32,059 nt of DNA from Porticoccaceae bacterium (lineage in GTDB: Bacteria; Pseudomonadota; Gammaproteobacteria; Pseudomonadales; Porticoccaceae). The stretch lies in contig JAQWIR010000041.1 of NCBI GenBank assembly GCA_029248755.1, positions 1 through 32,059 of the forward strand, given 5' to 3'. Below, piece after piece: positions 7,760 through 17,820 of the stretch (position 1 is the stretch's first letter; each line of letters starts with the position of its first letter). The translations under genes were made by a program, and so were the position numbers. Below the pieces are notes generated by a model. The model was not told the origin of the DNA and did no database searches. It was given only the letters and a program-made list of their open reading frames with translations.

Positions 7760-7948
7760 ATGAACAAACCAACCATTGTTAACTGTCCAACCTGTGATAC
7801 TAAAGTTGAATGGACAGAGGCATTTCCCTTTAGGCCATTTTGCACGGACAGATGCAAGCAGATTGATTTTGGGGATTGGGCTACGGAACGTTTTAGTATT
7901 GCTGGAGAGCCCTGTTTAGATCCTTCAAAACTTGGGGAAGAAGAATAA
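7760..7948 (+). CDS. yacG: DNA gyrase inhibitor / zinc-binding protein YacG
   Basis: 62 residues with a four-cysteine zinc site: C9xxC12 and C28xxxC32, in the contexts VNCPTC and FRPFCTDRC. The family-typical QIDFGDWATE and an acidic C-terminus follow. E. coli YacG binds GyrB and inhibits gyrase. AGGA lies about nine bases before the ATG, and it follows coaE by 20 bases. It converges on mutT with a gap of two bases and no visible terminator hairpin. Confidence 0.95.
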   Translation: MNKPTIVNCPTCDTKVEWTEAFPFRPFCTDRCKQIDFGDWATERFSIAGEPCLDPSKLGEEE

Positions 7949-7950
7949 GC

Positions 7951-8364
7951 TTACAAGGATTTTAATTTTGCTAGTATGGCTTGGTTAGCTTCGGGGAATT
8001 GATACTCACTCTGTGGACTGACTAGCTGTTGTAAACTAACCCACCGGCACTCTTGGCCCTCGACCCCTCGCGCGTCCCCAGAAAACTCAGTCACTGTCAA
8101 AATATCTAAAAAGACCTGTTTATCTGGGTAATTATGCTGAACCTGCATCATTGGTTGGCTTTGAGTCACTGTAATACCCAATTCTTCAAATAATTCGCGC
8201 TTTAGGGCCTGATCAACTGTCTCGTTCTCACTTACCTTTCCGCCGGGGAATTCCCACAGCCCTCCCTGATGCAGGTGCTGTGGTCTTTTGGCGATAAGAA
8301 TTTGATCCTGCTGTTGGTTATTAAAGATAACACCAACTGCAACATGGACCGGAACATTAGACAT
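7951..8364 (-). CDS. mutT: 8-oxo-dGTP diphosphatase MutT (Nudix)
   Basis: 137 residues with a complete Nudix box at 42-64: G, five residues, E48, seven residues, then REL-F-EELGI (R56, E57, E60, E61, G63). The GGLWEFPGGK before it is characteristic of MutT, which hydrolyses 8-oxo-dGTP and prevents A:T to C:G transversions. In some relatives MutT is fused to a thiamine-phosphate-synthase-like C-terminal domain; here the protein ends after the Nudix domain. It lies 13 bases downstream of argJ on the same strand, within the secA-argJ-mutT group. No clear ribosome binding site is seen, so it may depend on translation from argJ. Confidence 0.95.
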   Translation of the reverse strand: MSNVPVHVAVGVIFNNQQQDQILIAKRPQHLHQGGLWEFPGGKVSENETVDQALKRELFEELGITVTQSQPMMQVQHNYPDKQVFLDILTVTEFSGDARGVEGQECRWVSLQQLVSPQSEYQFPEANQAILAKLKSL

Positions 8365-8377
8365 AAATTAGTCGTTT

Positions 8378-9586
8378 TTAGGTTCTGTATTCGGCATTGA
8401 TGCGAACATACTCGTAACTGAGATCGGTAGTCCACAATGTCTCATTAACTTGTCCACGATTTAGCTGAATAGTGATCTCAATATCTTCGGCTTGCATGGC
8501 TTGCTGACCCTGCTCTTCAGAATAAGATACTGCTCTAGCACCATTTTCTGCAATCAACACTGAATTCAGACTTATTTGTATTTTTGAAACATCTAAATCA
8601 GCCACGTCTGCTCGACCCACTGCGGCTAAAATTCTACCCCAGTTAGGATCAGAGGCGGTCAATGCCGTCTTTACCAGTGGCGATTCAGCAACGGCATAGG
8701 CAACTGATAGTGCCTCTTGAACATTATTCGCACCCTCAGCATTCACTGTTATAAATTTACTGGCACCCTCACCATCACGAATTATGGATTGGGCTAGCTG
8801 AACGCAAATATCGGTGAGCTGAGCTAGAAACAGCTCAAAATTGGATTCATCTATTTCAACACCACTGGTGCCAGTAGCAACTAATACCACTGCATCATTG
8901 GTTGATGTATCGCCATCCACTGTGATTCGATTAAAGGATTTGCCATTGGCTTTTCTAAGGGCGGCATGCAATAGCTCGTCATCAATAGAGGCATCGGTGG
9001 CGATATAACCTAACATGGTTGCCATATTGGGTTTGATCATTCCCGACCCTTTACAGATTCCAGTTATAGTGACCGTTGACCCATTGATATCCCATTGAAC
9101 TGAAGCACCTTTAGGGCGGGTATCCGTTGTTAAAATACCCTCTGCTGCATCTTTCCAACCATTGTCTGAAAGCTGTTGTAGTGCCTTAGGTACAGCATCA
9201 CAGATAGTCTTAGCCGGCAGTGGCTCACCAATAACACCCGTAGAAAAAGGAAGAACCTGATTAGGGTTTACGCCTGTAGCATCAGCAACTGCCTGACAGC
9301 AACTTAGGCTGTCAGCAATACCCTGATCTCCAGTGCCAGCATTGGCATTGCCGGTATTGATTAATAGATAACTAGGTTGCGCTTGTTGTAAATGTTGCTT
9401 GGCAATAATAACCGGTGCTGCACAGAACTTATTTTGGGTAAATACAGCCGCAGCAGTGCTGCCGCCAGCTATTTCCATAAGCACGAGGTCTTTGCGATCG
9501 GTAACTTTTATTCCGGCACAGGCGGTTCCTAGTCGAAACCCTTCAACTGGATACATGTTTGGAAATTTTTCGCTACCTGTCGCCAT
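8378..9586 (-). CDS. argJ: Glutamate N-acetyltransferase / amino-acid acetyltransferase ArgJ
   Basis: 402 residues. ArgJ transfers acetyl from N-acetylornithine to glutamate in the cyclic arginine pathway. The autocleavage site is plain: KGSGMIKPNMATMLG with the nucleophile T190, which becomes the N-terminus of the beta chain. Other signatures are GFRLGTACAGIK near the start, NTGNANAGTG at 78-86 and TVDGDTSTNDAV in the beta chain. The start MATGSEKFPNMYPVEG is preceded by an AAGAGA-type site. It lies between secA and mutT, 53 bases after secA, as in pseudomonads and unlike E. coli. Whether it is bifunctional (also using acetyl-CoA) cannot be read from sequence alone. Confidence 0.97.
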   Translation of the reverse strand: MATGSEKFPNMYPVEGFRLGTACAGIKVTDRKDLVLMEIAGGSTAAAVFTQNKFCAAPVIIAKQHLQQAQPSYLLINTGNANAGTGDQGIADSLSCCQAVADATGVNPNQVLPFSTGVIGEPLPAKTICDAVPKALQQLSDNGWKDAAEGILTTDTRPKGASVQWDINGSTVTITGICKGSGMIKPNMATMLGYIATDASIDDELLHAALRKANGKSFNRITVDGDTSTNDAVVLVATGTSGVEIDESNFELFLAQLTDICVQLAQSIIRDGEGASKFITVNAEGANNVQEALSVAYAVAESPLVKTALTASDPNWGRILAAVGRADVADLDVSKIQISLNSVLIAENGARAVSYSEEQGQQAMQAEDIEITIQLNRGQVNETLWTTDLSYEYVRINAEYRT

Positions 9587-9639
9587 CGTTAATTTTCTCT
9601 TTTAAATCGTGCTGGAATCATACTATCAAAATAGTATAG

Positions 9640-12426
9640 TCAAATTTTACCGCAACATTGTTTATATTTTTTCCCCGATCCACAGGGGCAAGGGCTATTG
9701 CGTCCTACCTTGGGTGTCGATCTTATCACGGGTTTGCTGGGTTCTGTTGAATTCTGCTGATCTGTTGCACCATCACCCATATCGGCAACCTGTGCATGCT
9801 TGTACTGGCGCTGAGTTTCTTGCCGTCTACGCTGCTCTTCCAAACGCTCTGCATCATCACGGGAGGATACTTCAACATGACTGAGATATTTAATGGTCTC
9901 GTGCTTGATATTTTCCAGCAATTGCTCAAAAAGATCATAGGATTCACGCTTATACTCTTGCTTAGGATTTTTTTGCGCATAGGCTCTTAAACCTATACCT
10001 TGACGTAATTGATCCATATTTGATAGATGATCTTTCCACAGTGTATCGAGTAGCTGCAACATAATTTGACGTTCGATCTCACGCATTGCACTACCAACGT
10101 GGGCATATCGCTCTTGGTACGCAGTTTGAACCTCAGTAACCACTTTTTTGCGCAACTGGTCTTCATTAAATCGCTGATCTTCATCTAGCCATTGTTGTAC
10201 TGGTAATTTTGCCGAAAACTCCGCGGACAATGCTTTCTCTAAGCCAGAGACATCCCATTGTTCTTCCAAACTTTCCGGTGGAATAAAGGCACTGATGGTA
10301 CTGTTGACAACATCATCACGCACGTTGGTAATTATATCGCTGATATCCTCGTCCGAAAGAAGATCATTGCGCTGTTGATAGACAACTTGTCGCTGATCAT
10401 TGGCTACATCATCATATTCTAAAAGATGTTTTCGAATATCGAAGTTGCGCCCCTCAACTTTGCGCTGAGCTTTTACTATGGCGTTGGTTACCATCCGATG
10501 CTCTATGGATTCACCCTGCTCCATACCCATGGCGCGCATCATATTTTTGACGCGATCTGAGGCAAATAAACGCATTAAGGGGTCTTCTAAGGATAGGTAG
10601 AATCTTGACCAACCAGGGTCACCCTGACGACCCGATCGACCGCGTAATTGGTTATCGATACGGCGGGATTCATGGCGCTCTGTTCCAACAATATGCAAAC
10701 CTCCTGCCTCAATAACTTTGGCATGTCTTTTTTGCCAATCTTCTTTAACTGCGGCTATAGACTTTTCGCTGGCATTGTTCTGCGATAACTCTTTTAGCTC
10801 TGCTTCAAGGTTTCCGCCGAGAACAATATCTGTACCACGACCCGCCATATTGGTGGCGATAGTGACCGCACCCGGGCGCCCCGCATTTACAATAATATTT
10901 GCTTCGCGCTCGTGCTGTTTAGCATTCAGTACACTGTGTTCAATTTTTGCTTGTTTTAATAGGCTGGCAAGTATTTCTGAGGTTTCAACGGATGCCGTAC
11001 CCACTAATACTGGAGCGCCTTTTTCTACTAGCTCTTTGACATCCTCAATCACTGCTTCAAACTTTTCCTGCTGAGAGATAAATATCAAATCATTATGATC
11101 TATTCGCTTTACTTCAACATTAGTGGGTATAACCGTTACTTGCAGGCCATATATTTGTTGGAATTCATAAGCTTCAGTATCAGCTGTTCCAGTCATACCC
11201 GATAGTTTTTGGTAAAGACGAAAGTAATTCTGGAAAGTTGTCGAGGCGAGAGTTTGACTCTCTTGCTGAATATTTAATCCTTCTTTAGCCTCGATTGCTT
11301 GGTGAAGACCTTCTGATAATCTCCTGCCATGCATAGTTCGACCGGTATGCTCATCAACCAATACAGCTTCGCCATTTTGCACAATGTACTCAACATCATT
11401 TTGAAATAGATGCTGCGCTCGCAAAGCTGAATGAACATGATGTAATAACCCTAGATTGGTTGCTTGATACAGGTTTTCGTCCTTGGGGAGAAGGTCTGCT
11501 TTAATTAGAATTTGTTCAATCTTTTGATGGCCTCCCTCGGTCAACTCAACACCGCGAGTTTTTTCATCAAGGATAAAGTCACCTTGAGGTTCAGACTCTT
11601 GTTCTTCACCCTCTAGTTGCTCTTGTGGCTCTAGCTTTAAAACCAACTTATTCATGGCCTTGTAAAGTTCTGAGCTGTCCTGTGCTGCGCCTGAAATGAC
11701 TAATGGGGTTCTAGCTTCATCGATTAAAATTGAGTCGACTTCATCAATAATCGCAAAGGATAAATCCCGCTGGGACTTATCTGCCATGGATAAAACCATA
11801 TTGTCGCGCAGATAATCAAAACCAAACTCATTATTGGTGCCATAAATAATATCGGCAGCATAGGCATCTTTTCTGCTACAGGGGCTAGCTTGGCTACTTT
11901 GATCGTTGATTTCAATAGCGAAAGAGCTAGGCATATCAGGCCCTTGAAAAGACTGAATAATTCCAACAGACATTCCCAGCGCTTTGAAGAGCGGCGCCAT
12001 CCATTCAGCATCTCGCTTTGCTAGATAATCATTGACGGTAATAACATGAACGCTGCCACCACTGAGGGCATTTAAATAGGCTGCCAATGTTGCTACAAGG
12101 GTTTTACCCTCACCGGTGCGCATTTCGGTAATTTTACCTTGGTGAAGGACTATTCCACCGATCATTTGCACATCAAAATGGCGCATCTCTAGGACACGCT
12201 TTGCTGTTTCTCTAACGGTTGCAAAGGCTTCGGGAAGAATATCATCCAGGCTTTCACCTAAATTGATACGCTGTTTGAATTCGGTGGTTTTACTTTTTAA
12301 CTGCTCCGAGGTTAGATCCTGTAATTCAGGCTCTATTTGATTAATTCGATCGACAGTTTTTTGCATCTTGCGAAGTTCACGATCATTACTACTTCCGAAG
12401 ATGCTTTTAGCTAACTTACTTAACAT
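9640..12426 (-). CDS. secA: Preprotein translocase ATPase SecA
   Basis: 928 residues (E. coli 901). The start is set at [11 protein letters not shown], where AGGTGA lies upstream; an in-frame codon 12 residues earlier is less likely. Walker A is MRTGEGKT (102-109). [16 protein letters not shown] is the Walker B region, and NMAGRGTDI and [16 protein letters not shown] are in the second nucleotide-binding half. The C-terminal zinc motif C913-P-C915 with C924-C925, which binds SecB, is complete. SecA drives unfolded preproteins through SecYEG. Compared with E. coli, a polar segment of about 18 extra residues sits near 160-184, between VGI and DAYAADI. The upstream neighbour is an M23 peptidase gene rather than secM. 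Confidence 0.98.
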   Translation of the reverse strand: MLSKLAKSIFGSSNDRELRKMQKTVDRINQIEPELQDLTSEQLKSKTTEFKQRINLGESLDDILPEAFATVRETAKRVLEMRHFDVQMIGGIVLHQGKITEMRTGEGKTLVATLAAYLNALSGGSVHVITVNDYLAKRDAEWMAPLFKALGMSVGIIQSFQGPDMPSSFAIEINDQSSQASPCSRKDAYAADIIYGTNNEFGFDYLRDNMVLSMADKSQRDLSFAIIDEVDSILIDEARTPLVISGAAQDSSELYKAMNKLVLKLEPQEQLEGEEQESEPQGDFILDEKTRGVELTEGGHQKIEQILIKADLLPKDENLYQATNLGLLHHVHSALRAQHLFQNDVEYIVQNGEAVLVDEHTGRTMHGRRLSEGLHQAIEAKEGLNIQQESQTLASTTFQNYFRLYQKLSGMTGTADTEAYEFQQIYGLQVTVIPTNVEVKRIDHNDLIFISQQEKFEAVIEDVKELVEKGAPVLVGTASVETSEILASLLKQAKIEHSVLNAKQHEREANIIVNAGRPGAVTIATNMAGRGTDIVLGGNLEAELKELSQNNASEKSIAAVKEDWQKRHAKVIEAGGLHIVGTERHESRRIDNQLRGRSGRQGDPGWSRFYLSLEDPLMRLFASDRVKNMMRAMGMEQGESIEHRMVTNAIVKAQRKVEGRNFDIRKHLLEYDDVANDQRQVVYQQRNDLLSDEDISDIITNVRDDVVNSTISAFIPPESLEEQWDVSGLEKALSAEFSAKLPVQQWLDEDQRFNEDQLRKKVVTEVQTAYQERYAHVGSAMREIERQIMLQLLDTLWKDHLSNMDQLRQGIGLRAYAQKNPKQEYKRESYDLFEQLLENIKHETIKYLSHVEVSSRDDAERLEEQRRRQETQRQYKHAQVADMGDGATDQQNSTEPSKPVIRSTPKVGRNSPCPCGSGKKYKQCCGKI

Positions 12427-12506
12427 TAATTTTTCACCTAAACATACCAAAACATGCAGCACACAGTTATTTGTATACTACGCTATATTATCTGTAGTTT
12501 AGGGGA

Positions 12507-13448
12507 TTAGCGACTGGTTCGACGAATATAGGAAGCTGGATCGACGACTCGACCATTTTTGAAGACTTCGAAGTGAACATGGGGGCCGGTAGAACGACCG
12601 GAGGTACCCATCTTTGCAATAACGTCACCTTTATTGACCACAGTACCTAATTTGGCAATATTTTCGTGATTATGTGCATATCTAGTGACGTAACCATCGC
12701 TATGATTTACCTCGACCATTTTTCCATAACCACTTTTTTCACCAACCCAGGTGATTACACCTGAGGCTACTGAGATCACATCAGATCCATATCTACCGGC
12801 AAAATCTACACCACCATGCCATCGCTGATCTCCACTAAATGGATCGGTACGCATACCATAGGGCGATGACATCCAGCCTTTTGCAATAGGCCGGCCAGCG
12901 ATTCTGCGGTCTTTGATTAAATTTTTGTCGGCAAGGCTTGAACGCAAAAGTTTTAGCTGTACTTCCCGCTTAGACAGCGATTTGTAGATATCTGACATCA
13001 TTGCATTCAGATCAAATTGCATTGTATTGGCGCCGCGATAAACTTGTTGGTCTAGGTTAATTGGCCCACCAAGTCCAGGCATACTGGAAAAATCAAACTC
13101 ACCACCTTCGATCCCAGAAAGTTCTGTTAACTGTTCTCCAAGCGCATCCAACCGCACAACGCTGGCTTTCATCTGAGCTAATTTAGCGGTCATTAGAGAT
13201 AGTGTTTGTGAAACTCGTTGACGATCCTCGAATAATTCTTGTCGGCTTAGGATTAATTCATTTTGCATATCTGCAATATGATCTTCAAACAGTAACTGCC
13301 AGCGACCATCGGCAAGCTTTAACCCTAAAAGTACTCCGGCAGCTACAGGAATACCCAGCAATGCTACAGACAGTAGGACCCGCACCCAGCTATTTAAGCT
13401 GAATGTCCTGACCTTGTCTGAACGTTTACTGATAAGAATAAGTTTCAC
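12507..13448 (-). CDS. M23 (LytM-type) metallopeptidase-domain protein
   Basis: 313 residues from the GTG at 13448, or 319 from the GTG at 13466. I prefer 13448 because GAGG lies upstream and the product then begins MKLILISKRS, the usual form of these proteins. One membrane helix (about 23-46) is followed by a coiled-coil-like region (55-110), a linker, and a C-terminal LytM domain (about 185-306). The zinc motif is complete: H211xxxD215 and H290xH292 (HGGVD, GPHVHFEV). This suggests a periplasmic, membrane-anchored peptidoglycan endopeptidase or envelope-hydrolase partner. Homologues sit between lpxC and secA in pseudomonads. Its exact substrate is not known from sequence. Confidence 0.92.
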   Translation of the reverse strand: MKLILISKRSDKVRTFSLNSWVRVLLSVALLGIPVAAGVLLGLKLADGRWQLLFEDHIADMQNELILSRQELFEDRQRVSQTLSLMTAKLAQMKASVVRLDALGEQLTELSGIEGGEFDFSSMPGLGGPINLDQQVYRGANTMQFDLNAMMSDIYKSLSKREVQLKLLRSSLADKNLIKDRRIAGRPIAKGWMSSPYGMRTDPFSGDQRWHGGVDFAGRYGSDVISVASGVITWVGEKSGYGKMVEVNHSDGYVTRYAHNHENIAKLGTVVNKGDVIAKMGTSGRSTGPHVHFEVFKNGRVVDPASYIRRTSR

Positions 13449-13497
13449 TGAAAGTAGTTGCCTCACCGAGCTAAGTAATATTTTTCAAACATCCATG

Positions 13498-14397
13498 TTA
13501 ACTATTATAGGATATTGGGGCTTCGTCTGCGTTATTAACGAAGGTTACCATTTCCCATGCGTCTTCTTCGGCTATCAACGCAAGCAGTGATGCGTTATTG
13601 AGGCCATGACCTGATTTATGCGCATCAAACTCGCCAATTATGCTATTACCCATTAGATATAAGTCACCAATTGCATCGAGAATCTTATGTTTTACAAATT
13701 CGTCTTCAAAACGCAGGCCATCTTCATTCACAATCTGTGATTCATCAACCACGATAGCATTATTTAAACTACCACCTCTGGCGAGACCTTTTGCTCTTAG
13801 ATATTCAAATTCATGCATAAAGCCAAAAGTTCTGGCTCTACTGACCTCTTTAACGAAAGAGGTACTAGAAAAATCAATACTTGCATTCAGAGTCTGGCTC
13901 TCAAATACTGGGTGATCAAAGTCTATAGCGAAGTTTATCTTAAATCCATCAAATGGCTTAAATGTCGCTTCTTTTCCATCTTGCTTAACAGTCACAGGAC
14001 GCTTAATTCGAACAAATTTTTTGGGTGCATCTTGCTCTTGAATTCCCGCCGATTGCAATAAAAATACAAAAGGCGCAGCACTGCCATCCATAATTGGAAT
14101 TTCTGGAGCTGAAACATCGACAATCAGGTTATCGATTCCCATTCCTGCAAGTGCGGACATTAAATGTTCTACGGTTGAAACGCGTGCGCCATCTTTAACT
14201 AAGGTAGTTGATAGGGTTGTATCACCGACATTTTTTGCCTTGGCTGGAATTTCTACAACTGGATCGAGGTCGGTACGGCGAAATACAACACCAGTATCTG
14301 GTGCTGATGGATGAAGTGTCATATACACTTTTTCACCGGTATGGAGACCCACACCCGTGGCTTGTATGGAATTTTTTAAGGTTCTTTGCTTAACCAT
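13498..14397 (-). CDS. lpxC: UDP-3-O-acyl-N-acetylglucosamine deacetylase LpxC
   Basis: 299 residues from the ATG giving [19 protein letters not shown], the family start; an in-frame GTG three codons earlier is less likely. Zinc ligands H78 (STVEHL), H237 and D241 (HKILDAIGD) are intact, as are the catalytic E77 and H264 (KSGHGLNN). LpxC performs the committed step of lipid A synthesis in the cytoplasm. The C-terminus, ending [10 protein letters not shown], is short; in E. coli the tail is the FtsH degradation signal, so turnover may differ. It lies downstream of ftsZ after a gap of about 100 bases that contains a strong hairpin. Confidence 0.98.
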   Translation of the reverse strand: MVKQRTLKNSIQATGVGLHTGEKVYMTLHPSAPDTGVVFRRTDLDPVVEIPAKAKNVGDTTLSTTLVKDGARVSTVEHLMSALAGMGIDNLIVDVSAPEIPIMDGSAAPFVFLLQSAGIQEQDAPKKFVRIKRPVTVKQDGKEATFKPFDGFKINFAIDFDHPVFESQTLNASIDFSSTSFVKEVSRARTFGFMHEFEYLRAKGLARGGSLNNAIVVDESQIVNEDGLRFEDEFVKHKILDAIGDLYLMGNSIIGEFDAHKSGHGLNNASLLALIAEEDAWEMVTFVNNADEAPISYNS

Positions 14398-14444
14398 AGG
14401 TAGCACAGCTCGCTATCTTCAGCTGGCTATTCTAGCAGACAAGC

Positions 14445-14488
14445 CCTCCTACCACCAAGGATATAATCCGAGGCGCGGTGGCAGGAGG
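14445..14488 (-). other. Long imperfect inverted repeat / RNA hairpin between ftsZ and lpxC
   Basis: Arms at 14445-14456 and 14477-14488 are complementary over 12 positions. The single DNA mismatch becomes a G-U pair in the minus-strand transcript, so the mRNA can form a continuous 12-pair stem rich in G-C. The 20-base loop holds a smaller stem, GGAT/ATCC (14459-14469). No U-run follows on the transcript side, so it is not a classical terminator. A role in mRNA stability, partial termination or lpxC expression is possible but unproven. Confidence 0.6.
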
Positions 14489-14500
14489 TTGGTAGCGGTA

Positions 14501-15685
14501 TTAGTCTGCTTGCTTGCGCAAGAATGTTGGTACATCTAAATAGTCCGTTTCGGAATTCAACTGAGCATCTAATTGACTGGCAGTTGCTTCATTGCCACCA
14601 TGCATAGTTGCTGTTCTTCTATTGCGATTAATTGTTGGACGATCTAACTGACCATAATCTATATCCCCACCGACTTTGCGTGGGGGCTGATTATCAACAA
14701 TCACTGCTCTCGGTCCTGACTGTTCTGCCGGTGAACGAAGGCCTGTTGCAACAACCGTAACTCGCAATTGACCTTCTAAGCTTGGATCAAACACACTACC
14801 GACAATAATAGTGGCATCTTCATCAGCGAATTCGCGAACGGTATTACCAACTTCTTCAAATTCACCCAACGTTTGATCAAAGCCACTGGTGATATTAACC
14901 AAGATGCCTTTGGCACCATGAAGATTAATATCTTCTAGTAGCGGGCATCTAACGGCCGCTTCTGCAGCGACAATTGCACGATCTTCACCACTGGCTTCAC
15001 CTGTGCCCATCATGGCCATTCCCATTTCTGACATAACAGTTCGCACGTCAGCAAAATCCACATTGATTAGACCGTCTAATAAAATAAGATCAGTGATACC
15101 CTGAACTGCGCCAAATAGGACATCATTTGCTTGTTTAAACGCATTGAGAACTGTCATATCTTTACCCAATACTTGCAGTAGCTTTTCATTGGGTACGATT
15201 ATTAACGAATCTACGCGCTCTTTTAACTGGGCTATGCCCTGATTGGCAAGTTCCATACGCTTGCGCCCTTCAAAACCAAAGGGACGGGTCACTACACCTA
15301 CTGTTAGAATACCCATTTGTTTGGCAACTTCTGCCACAACAGGGGCTCCGCCAGTACCGGTTCCACCACCCATACCCGCGGTAATGAAGACCATATCAGC
15401 ACCATCTAGGGCTTGCGCAAGTCTGTCTTTATCTTCAATTGCAGCTTGCCGACCTACTTCAGGATTAGCGCCCGCTCCCAATCCTTTTGTTAGGCCTCCA
15501 CCTAACTGCAAAATTGTTGCATTGGACATGTCATTTAGTGACTGAGCATCGGTATTAGCGCAAATAAAATCTACACCATCTATATTGCTCGACATCATAT
15601 GACGAACCGCGTTACACCCGCCGCCGCCTATTCCTATTACTTTTATTTCTGCATTCTTTGGAATGCTATCTACTAGTTCAAACAT
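14501..15685 (-). CDS. ftsZ: Cell division GTPase FtsZ
   Basis: 394 residues. The tubulin signature GGGTGTG is at 106-112, [11 protein letters not shown] near 17-27, and the T7-loop residues NVDFADV near 207-213. After a variable linker comes the conserved C-terminal peptide [14 protein letters not shown], which binds FtsA and other septal partners. FtsZ forms the Z-ring that places the division machinery. AAGGGG lies before the ATG, a strong site in keeping with high expression. It is 56 bases after ftsA; that gap holds a small palindrome. The order ftsQ-ftsA-ftsZ-lpxC is the classic one. Confidence 0.99.
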   Translation of the reverse strand: MFELVDSIPKNAEIKVIGIGGGGCNAVRHMMSSNIDGVDFICANTDAQSLNDMSNATILQLGGGLTKGLGAGANPEVGRQAAIEDKDRLAQALDGADMVFITAGMGGGTGTGGAPVVAEVAKQMGILTVGVVTRPFGFEGRKRMELANQGIAQLKERVDSLIIVPNEKLLQVLGKDMTVLNAFKQANDVLFGAVQGITDLILLDGLINVDFADVRTVMSEMGMAMMGTGEASGEDRAIVAAEAAVRCPLLEDINLHGAKGILVNITSGFDQTLGEFEEVGNTVREFADEDATIIVGSVFDPSLEGQLRVTVVATGLRSPAEQSGPRAVIVDNQPPRKVGGDIDYGQLDRPTINRNRRTATMHGGNEATASQLDAQLNSETDYLDVPTFLRKQAD

Positions 15686-15722
15686 AGGTTTCCCCTTATT
15701 ATGCGCCTCAAAAAATTACATC

Positions 15723-15737
15723 AAAACCATTGGTTTT
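15723..15737. repeat. Small palindrome in the ftsA-ftsZ gap
   Basis: AAAACCA, one base, TGGTTTT is a perfect 7-base inverted repeat around a central T, located just after the ftsA stop codon. It could be a protein site or a weak hairpin in the mRNA. No function is assigned. Confidence 0.4.
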
Positions 15738-15741
15738 GTGC

Positions 15742-16977
15742 CTATACTCCCGCCTGGAAAAAATTTTTAATGGTATCCAGTATGCTATTACTATCCTGAC
15801 TTACTGCTTCTTTAAAACCCTGCCTTGCCTGCTCTTGCACACCAAATTGCAAGAGCCCAACCCCTGTTGAATAAATTGGGTTGTTAACAATTTCTTTTAA
15901 ACCTTTCACACCGGTCGGCGTACCAATTCGAACCGGCATATGAAATATTTCTTCGGCTAATTCACAGACACCTTCCATTTTTGAGGTGCCTCCTGTAAGT
16001 ACTATGCCTGCAGCGATTAACTCTTCAAATCCACTGCGTCTTAGTTCCGCTTGAACCAGAGTAAATAACTCGTCATACCGTGGCTCTACCACTTCTGCTA
16101 GAAGTTGGCGTGACATGTCTCTGGCATCCCGATCACCCACACTTGGCACTTTGACGGTCTCCTCTGGACGCGCCAATTTAGCCAACGCACAGGCATATTT
16201 TATTTTTAATTCTTCGGCCTGAGCTGTAGGAGTGCGCAATGCCATAGCGATGTCATTGGTGACCTGATCGCCGGCGATTGGAATAACCCCTGTGTGACGA
16301 ATGGCACCCTCTGTAAATATGGCAATATCTGAGGTTCCTCCGCCTATATCGACCAGTGCTACACCTAGTTGCTTTTCATCTTCTGTTAGAACTGCATAGC
16401 TTGAGGCTAGCTGTTCTAATGCAATGTTATCGACCTCTAAACCACACCGTCGTATACACTTTTTAATGTTCTGCGATGCATTGGCGGCGCAGGTCACAAG
16501 ATGTACTTTGGCTTCTAGACGAACACCTGACATACCAATAGGTTTATGCACACCCTCTTGATCATCAATAATGTATTCCTGAGGTAATACATGCAGTATT
16601 TCTTGATCAGCTGGAATGGCCACCGCTCTAGCCGCATCAATCACCCGATCAATATCTACTGGTTGTACTTCGCGGTCACTAATTGCAACGATACCGTGGG
16701 AGTTCAAGCTGCGAATATGACTTCCGGCAATACCTGCATAGACTGAGTGAATTGAACAACCAGACATTAATTCAGCTTCTTCGATTGCTCGCTCTATAGA
16801 ATTTACTGTGGCTTCTATATTGACCACCACACCTTTCTTTAAGCCACCTGATGCATGCATACCAGTGCCAATGATTTCTAGCTCACCACTGGCATTAATG
16901 GCACCTACTATGGCAACCACCTTGGAGGTACCTATATCAAGCGCAACGATCATATTTTGTTCATTTGTATTTGCCAT
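15742..16977 (-). CDS. ftsA: Cell division protein FtsA
   Basis: 411 residues of the actin/HSP70-like ATPase family. Phosphate 1 motif DIGTSKV is at 14-20, followed by the 1C subdomain region. ALVDIGGGTSDIAIF is phosphate 2 and GIVLTGGTSKMEG the adenosine motif. The C-terminus (SILDTIKNFFQAGV) is an amphipathic helix that tethers FtsA, and through it FtsZ, to the inner membrane. A GAGG motif lies seven bases upstream of the ATG. It is 21 bases downstream of ftsQ and 56 upstream of ftsZ. Confidence 0.98.
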   Translation of the reverse strand: MANTNEQNMIVALDIGTSKVVAIVGAINASGELEIIGTGMHASGGLKKGVVVNIEATVNSIERAIEEAELMSGCSIHSVYAGIAGSHIRSLNSHGIVAISDREVQPVDIDRVIDAARAVAIPADQEILHVLPQEYIIDDQEGVHKPIGMSGVRLEAKVHLVTCAANASQNIKKCIRRCGLEVDNIALEQLASSYAVLTEDEKQLGVALVDIGGGTSDIAIFTEGAIRHTGVIPIAGDQVTNDIAMALRTPTAQAEELKIKYACALAKLARPEETVKVPSVGDRDARDMSRQLLAEVVEPRYDELFTLVQAELRRSGFEELIAAGIVLTGGTSKMEGVCELAEEIFHMPVRIGTPTGVKGLKEIVNNPIYSTGVGLLQFGVQEQARQGFKEAVSQDSNSILDTIKNFFQAGV

Positions 16978-16998
16978 TTTTTCCTCTACAGTTCTCTA

Positions 16999-17820
16999 TC
17001 ATCCGCGGATAATAGTCACTTTCCTCAATTCATCTGATGTTTCATCTAATCTTTTTATCGCAACTTTTCTTGTACTCTTCCAAGATACCGCTAGGCCATT
17101 TGGATAACGAAGGTCTATCATTTTGATCTTGCTTGCTTGCTGATTGAGATCAGTTTCCCAAACCAACACTAGGCGTCTTATTTTCTCGCCTACCTTGTTG
17201 CGACCTAGAATGAGCTGAATCCCATTACTGGTTTCCACTTGCCAAGCGCCAAGGCGATCAAGTGTTAATTTTGATAGTTTTAATCCGGTTGGAAGTAATA
17301 GGTCTGTTAGTCGTTGATACTGCTTCATCACTTCTGATGAACTTCCAAACTCTGCTGTCATCAGCGGTAATTTAGCTAATTGACTGTTATCTTTAATAAT
17401 TAATTTGTCGCCTAATCTGTTTAGAAATGCGTCGTCACCCCAACGGGCAATAGGCACTTCTTCGACTACATTAATTCGCATATAGCTGGGCCATTGTCGC
17501 TGAACACTTACCTCTGCAACCCATGGATGCTGGTGGAGAACATTTTGCAGTGCTTTGAGATCAATTGTGATAAATCCACCATTCATTTGGCTATTGACCA
17601 ATGCAACCAGTTGCTGGTGATCTAAATATTTGAATTCACCCTCAATGCTCACTTTAGTGATGGGCTTATCTAAATGTTGAATGGCTAGATTGGCACCATA
17701 GGCAATACTAAAGAACAAAAGCAGTGTAATTATTTTGCTCATGTTATCCATTAGCTTATCGACAACACTTCGGTCGTCTTCTTTAGTTTTTGAGCTAACT
17801 TGCTGTTCTGAACGAGTCAT
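16999..17820 (-). CDS. ftsQ: Cell division protein FtsQ
   Basis: 273 residues, bitopic. A short cytoplasmic tail is followed by a membrane helix at about 30-47 (IITLLLFFSIAYGANLA). A POTRA domain (about 53-122, starting ITKVSIEGEFKYLD) and the FtsQ beta domain follow, with HPWVAEVSVQRQWPS and the ARWGDDAFLN stretch typical of the family. FtsQ is periplasmic and recruits FtsL/FtsB to the divisome. Its ATG overlaps the ddl stop codon by one base (TAATG), indicating translational coupling. Confidence 0.96.
   Translation of the reverse strand: MTRSEQQVSSKTKEDDRSVVDKLMDNMSKIITLLLFFSIAYGANLAIQHLDKPITKVSIEGEFKYLDHQQLVALVNSQMNGGFITIDLKALQNVLHQHPWVAEVSVQRQWPSYMRINVVEEVPIARWGDDAFLNRLGDKLIIKDNSQLAKLPLMTAEFGSSSEVMKQYQRLTDLLLPTGLKLSKLTLDRLGAWQVETSNGIQLILGRNKVGEKIRRLVLVWETDLNQQASKIKMIDLRYPNGLAVSWKSTRKVAIKRLDETSDELRKVTIIRG

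Noticed and set aside
10718-11074. A plus-strand open frame of more than 100 codons, antisense to secA.
   Set aside because: The secA frame on the other strand is conserved throughout; the antisense product is low-complexity, Ser/Ala-rich and has no recognisable domain or ribosome binding site.
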